From: SAR202 cluster bacterium
GTDB lineage: Bacteria; Chloroflexota; Dehalococcoidia; Lucifugimonadales; VGZY01
NCBI GenBank assembly: GCA_016872355.1
Contig: VGZY01000028.1
Location: forward strand, 1 to 32,211
Length of the DNA: 32,211 bases
Reading direction: 5' to 3'
Part shown: positions 8,289 through 14,986 of the stretch, one piece after another
How positions within the stretch are numbered: position 1 is the first letter of the stretch
How the letters are laid out: each line of letters begins with the position of its first letter
Notes under the pieces: model-generated
Databases searched by the model: none
What the model was told of the DNA's origin: nothing
The model's input: the letters and a program-made list of their open reading frames with translations, nothing else
Position numbers and translations under genes: made by a program

Positions 8289-11200
8289 ATGAAGAGATTT
8301 CAGCACAACTTAAGGTTGGCGGTTAACCGGCTCATCTCGGCCTGGCAGCTTGTCGTCAAGCGCGGCGTGGCGCACTGGCGGATGCTCATGTACGTGATGG
8401 TGGGCGTTCTGTTGGCATCCGCGATACTCTCAGGGACGGTTATCTACTTCGACGCTCTGAAGGACCTGGCGCTCAAGAATGCCCTGGGCAGGTACGACGA
8501 CAGAAGTCTCGACATCCTGTTCACCAACCGCCAGCTCCCTACCAGCCCCGAGCTCTACGCGGAAACGTCCGGGACGCTTGAAGCCGAGGCAGGATACCGC
8601 ATCGGCTGGATGGCCCGCTCGACCTATCGCGCGGGAAAGTCGCCGACGATGTTCCTTGGGACGCCGGGCCGTGAAGCGGAGGCAGGGAGCGACAATGCCC
8701 GGACCTTCGTGGCCTTCCTGCCGGAGCTCATGGACAACGTGTCGCTTCCGGCGGGCAGCGTGCGGCCGCTGGACGAGGGCGTGGGGGCGCCGGGAGGGCC
8801 GGTGGAGGTGGAGGCGCTGGTGCCGGCGGACGCGGCGGCGCAGTTCGGCGTGAAGGTGGGCGACCGGTTTGTGGCGAAGCCCACGTGGTCGGAGCGCATC
8901 GTGAACCCGGACGGCTCGATTGGGACGAGCGACGCGGTGCTGTACGTCACCGTGAGCGGGATGTTCGAGCGGGGTGACAACGCGGAGTTCAACTACCTGG
9001 AGCAGCAGACGCTGCAGGCTTCGATAGGGTCCGGGTTTCGCTCTCTCCCGTTCTATGTGACCCAGAACGCCTTCTTTAACGTGATAACGCCGGCGTTCAA
9101 GAACATGCAGGTAACCTACCACTGGCTTTCGGACATCGACCAGTCGAAAGTTGACGCGACGAACTCCAGCCTTACCGTTCTACATATCGATACCATGGGC
9201 CGCAACCTGGCGGGAAACCTGCTCGGGTTCTCGTACTCGACCGACCTGGACAACGCGCTGCGGGACTACGACCAGAGGATCTTCTTCAGCCGACTGCCCA
9301 TGTTCGTTGTGCTGGCGATGATAGCGCTGGTGGTGCTGTTCTACGTTGCGACGATGTCCGCGCTTGTAGTCGAGACGCAGCGCAGCGAAGTGGCGCTGAT
9401 GCGGAGCCGCGGCTCCAACTCCGCCCAGATACACACTGTGTTCGGGCTAGAGGGCGCGACAATTGCCCTGGTGGCGATCGTAATCGCCCCGCCGTTCGCG
9501 GCGCTGACGATTGGCCTGCTGGGTTATACGCCGGTGTTCAGCGACCTTACCGGAGGGTCGCAGCTCGAGGTGGGCATATCGCGAACGGCGTACCTGCTGA
9601 GCGCGCTCGGCGGGCTGCTGAGCTTCGCGGCGCTCATGGTCCCTGCCTGGCAGGCCGCGCGGATCGGCCTTGTACAGCAGCGCCAGTTCTCGGCGCGCCC
9701 GGCATCGAAGCCGTTCTACCAGCGGTACTACATAGATGTCCTGCTGCTGGTGGTAAGCGTGCTGCTGTTCCGTCAGCTTACGGAGCAGGGCTCCATTGTG
9801 GCGCGGGACCAGCTCGGACAGGAGACGGTTGACCAGCTCCTGCTGGCGGTGCCCGGGCTAGTGCTCATCGCGACGGCGATGATACTGCTGCGCCTGTTCC
9901 CGCTGGCGATGAACCTGGTAAGCAAGGTAACGTCTGCATGGCTGCCGACCGGGCTGGTGCTGAGTGTGTGGCAGATGTCGCGCGAGCCGACGCACTACGC
10001 GAGGCTTTCACTGCTGCTGATTCTGACGGCAGGGCTGGGCATATTCGCTGCTAGCTTTGGGGTGACGCTGGACCGCAATGTGACGGAGAGGATACTCTTC
10101 CTGACCGGCAGCGAGATACGCATGGACAGCGTGCGGCCGGCTTCGGGGACGGGGCCGGCGGCCGAGCCGGCGGAGGCCTTCAGCCAGGCGCCGGGGGTGA
10201 CGGCCGCGAGCGCTGTCACGCGGACGCCGGGACAGGATGTGACGTTCGACGGCGGGACGAACTTCGAGCTCCTTGCGGTGGACACGGACACCTTCGTCGA
10301 CGTGGTGTGGTTCAGGGACGATTTCGCGCCGCGACCACTGCCGGAGCTGCTGCGTTCCCTGAAGGTTCCCAATGCGACGGCGATAACCGGACTCCGGCTA
10401 CCGGACGATGCCACTTCGATACTTCTACGATTGAAGGCAGACAGGCTCCAGCCCACTGTCTCCGTGAACGTCAGGCTCCAGAACGGCCACGGCCAGTTCA
10501 CAGACGTGGAGCTTGGCCGGCTCAACGATGCGGAGCCCTTCACAATGGAGAAGGCGCTCAACGAAGGCGCGATACAGCAGTTCGCGGCGACGCGGCCGCT
10601 GCACGTCGTTTCCGTGTACGTACAGGAGGCGACTCTCGGGCAGATCAGGCCGGGATCCGTCCTCATAGACAGCCTGGGCGTGAAGCGCTCCAACGGGCAG
10701 ACGGTGGTCCTGGACGAGTTCGACGACGCGGCGCGGTGGAACCTGCTGCAAACGACCAGCGAGGCCCTTGGCGATTCGTCCAGGCCGGCAGGTGAAGTGC
10801 TGGCGAATGCCCCGGCAGACGGGACGGTCTTTTTCTGGACAACCGGCGCGCCGATGACGCCGCGCGGCATCTACTTCGGTGAGAAGCCCTCTCCCCTGTC
10901 CGTGCTGGCAAGCAAGGCGTTCGCGGAGGCGTCCGGCCACGGCGATGGCGATGAGTTCACGATCTCCATATCAGGCGCCAGGGTGCCGGCGAGGATCGTA
11001 GGCACCCTGGACCTGTTTCCCACTACGGGGGGGCCGGAGCGGCGCTACGTTGTTGCTGACCGTGCCGCGGTAAAACGGTACGTGACTATCGGCTCGGCGA
11101 CGGGCGACATCTCGCAAATGGAGGTGTGGGTGGACACGCCGGCAACGGGCGAGGATCGCGAGGCCCTGATCGCGGCGCTGTTCCAGGCCCCGGGCTACAC

Positions 11201-11699
11201 GGCGTCTCAGGTCGTTGACCGTGCAGAGCGGCTGGCGGCGAACGACGCGTCGGTAGACCCGCTGGTAGAGGCCGGCTGGAGCGCGCTGCTCGTGATCGCG
11301 TTCGGGACCGTGCTTGTCCTGAGCTGCCTGGGCTTCCTGGTGCACGCATATGTCTCATTCCGGAACAGGCGCGTCCACTTTGGCCTTATGCGGACCGTGG
11401 GCCTCTCGATGGGGCAGCTAATGACGGCCATCTGGGTGGAACAGGTGCTTGTGGTCGCAGTGGGGCTGGCGCTGGGGACGTGGATGGGCGGGCGGCTGGG
11501 GGCAACGATCATGCCGTTCCTGGGCCACGACGACTGGGGAGGGCGCGTTGTGCCGCCGTTCGCCGTTGAAGTGAACTGGCAGGCCCTGCTTGTCACCTAT
11601 GGTGTGATGATGGTGTTCTTCGTCGTCGTCAGCCTGGGGCTGATGGTGCTCATTCGCCAGATATCGCTCCAGAAGGCGCTCAGGCTGGGAGAGGGTTAA
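8289..11699 (+). CDS. Giant FtsX-like ABC transporter permease, paralogue of the preceding gene (1136 aa)
   Basis: The architecture matches the upstream gene: TM1 (about 34-57), one extracytoplasmic module, an FtsX block from about 335 (LPMFVVLAMIALVVLFYVAT), further helices, a helix near 571-595 (LILTAGLGIFAASFGVTLDR), a second extracytoplasmic domain and a final FtsX block (about 998-1120). Shared signatures include FYQRYYIDVLLL here versus FQRYYLDVALI upstream, and a beta-rich insert near 788 (GSVLIDSLGVKRSNGQ). Only one copy of the N-terminal module is present, which accounts for the shorter length. The pair probably form a heterodimeric permease needing an ATPase encoded elsewhere. ATG 8289 is used; GTG 8283 is an alternative, and neither has a good ribosome-binding site. 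Confidence 0.85.
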   Translation: MKRFQHNLRLAVNRLISAWQLVVKRGVAHWRMLMYVMVGVLLASAILSGTVIYFDALKDLALKNALGRYDDRSLDILFTNRQLPTSPELYAETSGTLEAEAGYRIGWMARSTYRAGKSPTMFLGTPGREAEAGSDNARTFVAFLPELMDNVSLPAGSVRPLDEGVGAPGGPVEVEALVPADAAAQFGVKVGDRFVAKPTWSERIVNPDGSIGTSDAVLYVTVSGMFERGDNAEFNYLEQQTLQASIGSGFRSLPFYVTQNAFFNVITPAFKNMQVTYHWLSDIDQSKVDATNSSLTVLHIDTMGRNLAGNLLGFSYSTDLDNALRDYDQRIFFSRLPMFVVLAMIALVVLFYVATMSALVVETQRSEVALMRSRGSNSAQIHTVFGLEGATIALVAIVIAPPFAALTIGLLGYTPVFSDLTGGSQLEVGISRTAYLLSALGGLLSFAALMVPAWQAARIGLVQQRQFSARPASKPFYQRYYIDVLLLVVSVLLFRQLTEQGSIVARDQLGQETVDQLLLAVPGLVLIATAMILLRLFPLAMNLVSKVTSAWLPTGLVLSVWQMSREPTHYARLSLLLILTAGLGIFAASFGVTLDRNVTERILFLTGSEIRMDSVRPASGTGPAAEPAEAFSQAPGVTAASAVTRTPGQDVTFDGGTNFELLAVDTDTFVDVVWFRDDFAPRPLPELLRSLKVPNATAITGLRLPDDATSILLRLKADRLQPTVSVNVRLQNGHGQFTDVELGRLNDAEPFTMEKALNEGAIQQFAATRPLHVVSVYVQEATLGQIRPGSVLIDSLGVKRSNGQTVVLDEFDDAARWNLLQTTSEALGDSSRPAGEVLANAPADGTVFFWTTGAPMTPRGIYFGEKPSPLSVLASKAFAEASGHGDGDEFTISISGARVPARIVGTLDLFPTTGGPERRYVVADRAAVKRYVTIGSATGDISQMEVWVDTPATGEDREALIAALFQAPGYTASQVVDRAERLAANDASVDPLVEAGWSALLVIAFGTVLVLSCLGFLVHAYVSFRNRRVHFGLMRTVGLSMGQLMTAIWVEQVLVVAVGLALGTWMGGRLGATIMPFLGHDDWGGRVVPPFAVEVNWQALLVTYGVMMVFFVVVSLGLMVLIRQISLQKALRLGEG

Positions 11700-11704
11700 C
11701 GCTA

Positions 11705-13237
11705 CTACCAGCGCCGAGCTGGGCCGCGGCCGGCCATCTGGTCCATCATGCCCGCGGTCTTCCATGCGCTCGGGCTGAAGCCATGCGCCTCCCAGGTGCC
11801 GTTGCGAGAGGCCTCCCGGGCCGAGAGCGCAGCTACAGCAATAGCGGCCGCCAGCGCCTTGTCCCTACCCTCCTGCGCCGCCTCCGCAGCCTTCTTCTCA
11901 GCGTTCAACAGCGTAGAGACCAGCCACGTGTCGTACTTCCCGCTCGTAAAGTCCTCGGATGCCACTACCTTCTTCAGGAAGGGCACGTTGGTCTGCACGC
12001 CCTCGATCTGCAGCTCGTTCAATGCCGCGGCCAGGCGGAGGCGCGCGTCCTCGCGGTTCTCCCCCCAGCACATCAGCTTGCCCAGGAGAGAGTCGTAGTG
12101 GACGCCGACCTGGTAGCCCTCATAAATGTAGGTGTCCAGGCGCACCTTGTCGGAAAGCGCAGGCAGATTGAGGCGGCTGATGCGACCGGCGGAGGGGAGG
12201 AAGTTCACTGGGTCCTCCGCGTTGATGCGGGCCTCCATTGCGAATCCGTGGGCCTCTATGCCCTTCCGGGTGAACGGCAGGGCTTCGCCCGAGGCTATGC
12301 GGAGCTGCATCTCTACTATGTCTATGCCGGTGATCATCTCAGTGATGCCGTGCTCCACCTGCAGGCGCTTGTTCATCTCCAGGAAGTAGATATCGCCTTC
12401 GGGTGACACCATGAATTCCACGGTGCCCGCGTTGGTGTACTTGATGTGCTTGGCCAGCTTGATCGCGTACCCGGTGATCTCCTTGCGCAGGTTGGCATCC
12501 AGCTTTACCGAGGGCGCAACCTCAATGATCTTCTGGTTACGGCGCTGCACGGAGCAGTCGCGTTCGAGCATGTGCACGTAATGGCGCTTCTCGTCCGCCA
12601 GGACCTGCACTTCAATGTGGGAGGCATGCTCCAGGTAGCGCTCGAAGTAGAGGCTGGCGCTGCCGAAGGCGCTCTTGGCCACGTTCCGGCCCATTTCGAT
12701 TATGGGCTTTAGCTGCTCCGGGCTGCGGACGATGTGCATGCCTATTCCGCCGCCGCCGCTGGCCGCCTTGACCATGAGGGGATAGCCGATCTCCTTGGCG
12801 CGCTTCAGCGCCTGCTTATCGCTGACGGCAGAGTTTGTGCCGTCGATGATGGGCAGGCCTATCTGCTTGGCAAGCTGGCGCACCTGGATCTTGTCGCCCA
12901 TGGTCTGCAGCGCTTCGGGAGAGGGGCCGATGAACTTGATGCCGGCGTCTCGGCAGGCGATCGCGAAGGCGGAGTTCTCGGAGAGAAAGCCATATCCGGG
13001 GTGGATGCCCTCCGCGCCGGCCTTCTGCGCGGCTTCTATGGCAGCCTTGATGTTCAGGTAGGACTTCATTGGGGAAGCCGGGCCGATGCAGACTGCCTCG
13101 TCCGCCATGCGGACGTGCGGCGTCTCGAGGTCGGCCTCGGAGTAGACCGCCACCGTCTTCACGCCCATCTTCTGGCACGTGCGGATAATTCGGCACGCGA
13201 TCTCGCCCCGGTTGGCAATCAGAATCTTGCTGAACAT
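11705..13237 (-). CDS. accC: Biotin carboxylase subunit of an acyl-CoA or pyruvate carboxylase
   Basis: This 510-residue enzyme carboxylates biotin on a carrier protein using ATP and bicarbonate. The biotin carboxylase N-domain starts at residue 1 (MFSKILIANRGEIACRIIRT). The ATP-grasp glycine loop is KAASGGGGIGM (157-167), the metal/bicarbonate site is EMNKRLQVEH (287-296) and the catalytic Arg is R337 in ARINAED. The usual EMNTR is EMNKR here, at a position that is not catalytic. An Ala/Glu-rich tail (about 450-510) extends past the core and contains no biotin-attachment motif, so carrier and carboxyltransferase must be encoded elsewhere. It could serve acetyl-CoA carboxylase, propionyl-CoA carboxylase or a two-subunit pyruvate carboxylase. 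The start is set by GAGGGGAAG before ATG 13237. It converges with the permease gene, five bases apart. Confidence 0.9.
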   Translation of the reverse strand: MFSKILIANRGEIACRIIRTCQKMGVKTVAVYSEADLETPHVRMADEAVCIGPASPMKSYLNIKAAIEAAQKAGAEGIHPGYGFLSENSAFAIACRDAGIKFIGPSPEALQTMGDKIQVRQLAKQIGLPIIDGTNSAVSDKQALKRAKEIGYPLMVKAASGGGGIGMHIVRSPEQLKPIIEMGRNVAKSAFGSASLYFERYLEHASHIEVQVLADEKRHYVHMLERDCSVQRRNQKIIEVAPSVKLDANLRKEITGYAIKLAKHIKYTNAGTVEFMVSPEGDIYFLEMNKRLQVEHGITEMITGIDIVEMQLRIASGEALPFTRKGIEAHGFAMEARINAEDPVNFLPSAGRISRLNLPALSDKVRLDTYIYEGYQVGVHYDSLLGKLMCWGENREDARLRLAAALNELQIEGVQTNVPFLKKVVASEDFTSGKYDTWLVSTLLNAEKKAAEAAQEGRDKALAAAIAVAALSAREASRNGTWEAHGFSPSAWKTAGMMDQMAGRGPARRW

Positions 13238-13471
13238 CTTCCCCTCTTTCCCAGACTGGTTAACCCTCACCAAAACGGCCCTGACTATGATAGCAGTTGA
13301 CTGTAGGTGGATGGTAGCCGGGGACTGAGGACGAGTCCGTTTGGACGATAGCAAGACGAGGCACATGCGCACCATCGCCCGTTTCGCCAATGAAAGTAAG
13401 CCGTTTGTGTAGTCGGTTGTGGCGCAGGTGATTGTCTTAAGGGGCGTACAGGCGGCGAACTTACATCTTTA

Positions 13472-13543
13472 GGCTGTTACAAGGGATGGCTGGGGAGGCA
13501 GCGACGCCGGCCGTCCCTCCACAATACCAGCTATGTAACAGCC
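13472..13543 (+). repeat. Nested inverted repeat, candidate structured leader element
   Basis: Three concentric stems occur in 72 bases: GGCTGTTACA (13472-13481) with TGTAACAGCC (13534-13543), GCTGG (13489-13493) with CCAGC (13527-13531), and GGAGG (13494-13498) with CCTCC (13516-13520). It ends 45 bases before the start of the secreted-protein fragment. The rest of 13238-13588 holds the biotin carboxylase leader and no gene I can support. Confidence 0.55.
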
Positions 13544-13588
13544 CCGTGGGCGAGGCCCGGGGTAAGGGAAGGATGGAGGGGGAACTCG

Positions 13589-14041
13589 ATGACTTCCGCA
13601 AGCGCGCTCCGGTCGGTGGTCTGCGCCGGCAAGTCGTGGACGGCAAGAGGGATGCTCGTGATGGCGGCCTGCACGCTGTTTCTGGCGGCGAGCCCGTGGC
13701 AGGCCCAGGCTGCACCCACGCAACTGATTGCAAACGGTGAAACATGGAGGTACTTCAAAGGCACGACCGAGCCTCCCGCCGACTGGAAAGAGGTGGGCTT
13801 CAACGACGCCGTGTGGCTATTGGGACCGAGCGGCTTCGGATACGGCGACAACGACGATGCAACCATCCTGAAGGACATGCGTAACGGCTACGTGAGCCTC
13901 TATGTAAGGAAGTCCCTTTTCGTTGCCAATCCTTCGACCGTAACCTATCTCACGCACAACGTCGGCAATGACATTGGGGGCGGGGTGTATTTTGGAATCA
14001 GATTTTCCCATGTGATGGCCTACTTATGTAGTAGCCTTTGA
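13589..14041 (+). pseudogene. Secreted beta-sandwich protein, truncated fragment
   Basis: The ATG follows a GGAGGGGG site. The product has a signal peptide (MLVMAACTLFLAASPWQAQA, cleavage before APTQ) and then the opening of a jelly-roll-like domain: ANGETWRYFKGTTEPPADWK, GPSGFGYGDND and YVSLYVRKSLFVANPSTVTYL. This pattern is common at the start of large secreted proteins (for example with lamin-tail or CotH modules), where it continues for hundreds of residues. Here the similarity stops near residue 133 (about 13990) and the frame closes 18 codons later in unrelated sequence. It looks like a gene cut by an insertion or deletion; a short secreted product could still be made. Confidence 0.65.
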
Positions 14042-14166
14042 GCGCCTTCATTATCCCGCTCGTGGGCAAACGCATGAAGCGCCTCAGGTAGTTTCTTGTC
14101 AGGAAAGAACCGTATGGCAAGTTCCGTGTTCGTCATGTCCTTTGCCGGCTTCTTTTTATCGAGCAT
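14020..14166 (-). CDS. Hypothetical 48-residue protein
   Basis: The minus-strand frame runs from ATG 14166 to TAG 14020, with AGGA five bases upstream of the start. The sequence is charged and soluble (MLDKKKPAKDMTNTELAIRF and then PDKKLPEALHAFAHERD), with an amphipathic helical second half and no cysteine. The pattern NTELAIRFFPDKKLPEALH resembles short orphan proteins found near mobile elements, but I do not recognise a function. Its start is 12 bases from, and divergent to, the transposase relic, and both share the GGATCC palindrome as upstream sequence. Confidence 0.5.
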   Translation of the reverse strand: MLDKKKPAKDMTNTELAIRFFPDKKLPEALHAFAHERDNEGAQRLLHK

Positions 14167-14178
14167 GGGATCCTACAA

Positions 14179-14562
14179 ATGACTCAGAACCGCAAACGCC
14201 AGCCCGCATCCAAGCACCACATGAATCTTGTGGAGTTGACGGAGGAGTACAACTGCGACGATATGTGCTGAGACGAAATGGTTGAATTGCGCCGGCCGAA
14301 CGGTGTTGCTTGTGTCCGGTACAGGGGAACGCAAATTCGGAATTCCTACATTCAAATGACGTTCTATTGCGGCTCATGCGGAGATGAGTTCTAAGCCACT
14401 ATCGGCACCATGCTCCAGAATTCGTATTTGCATTTGAACGTCTGGATTCTGGCAACTCAATTGGCTATCGTGACTTTAAGTTTTTTGGCTTTGTCTTCCA
14501 TTTCACAGAGAGACTTTATGGCCTTGTCACGCTCTTCTTCTATTCGAGAGACTTTCTCGTAG
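14179..14562 (+). pseudogene. IS1595-family (ISXO2-like) transposase relic, N-terminal part
   Basis: A single plus-strand frame reads MNLVELTEEYNCDDMC, TGA, DEMVELRRPNGVACVRYRG, FYCGSCGDEF, TAA, ATIGTMLQNSYLHLNVWILA. This follows the order of IS1595 transposases: helix, CREYLEKLRWPNGVxCPRC, zinc ribbon, RxFSVTVGTIFExSHLPLRKWLLA. Lesions are TGA at 14269-14271 (probably from an Arg codon), CxxC changed to CxxY in the first zinc pair, and TAA at 14392-14394. Recognisable homology ends near 14470, and the DDE catalytic domain is missing. It is a dead fragment. The frame stays open to TAG 14560-14562 but is no longer transposase-like there. Confidence 0.75.
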
Positions 14563-14771
14563 TTAGCACATAGAAAAGCGTGAAGCGCCGAGAAGCATAT
14601 ATGCATCCAAGCCCACCGCAACGCAAAACCGAGCCATTAGTTGGCAACCCACGCACCCATGGGAAAATTGAGTGAGATACTGACTGAAAGCACCACCAGC
14701 ACACTGATTACCAGCATGTTCGACAACCGGTCCAATGCCGATTCCAAGTCAGTGGGTAAGTTACGGAACAT
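14457..14771 (-). pseudogene. Small two-helix membrane protein with C-terminal coiled coil, split by a stop
   Basis: One minus-strand frame from ATG 14771 to TGA 14457 (105 codons) is interrupted only by TAA at 14639-14637. The first part has a hydrophobic helix (MLVISVLVVLSVSISL). After the stop comes a second hydrophobic stretch (WMHICFSALHAFLCANYEKV) followed by a charged heptad-like helix (RIEEERDKAIKSLCEMEDKA). The continuity of the pattern across the stop suggests one decayed gene. No family is recognised. The base composition is distinctly poorer in GC than the flanking metabolic genes, consistent with acquired DNA. The first 44 codons alone could still be translated. Confidence 0.4.
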
Positions 14772-14911
14772 TCACCCGTAGAATGTGAGAATGCTCAAGA
14801 ACTCTGGCGTTCCCAACCACTACCATAATGTCTTGGCAAATTGCACAACCCATCCCAACGAATTGAGGCAATGCCGTCATTCACAGGCTGGAAAACCCCG
14901 GGGGAACATGA

Positions 14912-14950
14912 AGCTCCCCACTCGCCTGGTTGCGGAGGCGGCGTGGGGAG
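14912..14950 (-). terminator. Hairpin downstream of the PEP synthase gene
   Basis: A perfect 9-bp stem (14912-14920 with 14942-14950) contains an inner 5-bp stem CGCCT/AGGCG. It lies 37 bases past the ppsA stop. The T stretch after it on the minus strand is weak (TTCATGTT), so termination may be partly factor-dependent. Confidence 0.6.
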
Positions 14951-14986
14951 CCTGAGGTGATCGGCTGATGGGTACGATGAAAGCCG

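Noticed and set aside
13310-13370. Possible self-cleaving ribozyme (GGACTGAGGACGAGTCC-like text) upstream of the biotin carboxylase gene.
   Set aside because: The hammerhead core CUGANGA...GAAA is absent; only a short hairpin remains.
14269-14271. In-frame TGA with a stem-loop whose loop G is about 24 bases downstream, suggesting a selenocysteine codon.
   Set aside because: The surrounding frame aligns in order with IS1595 transposases, where an Arg codon is expected, and further lesions (a lost zinc Cys and a TAA) follow. Decay is the simpler explanation.
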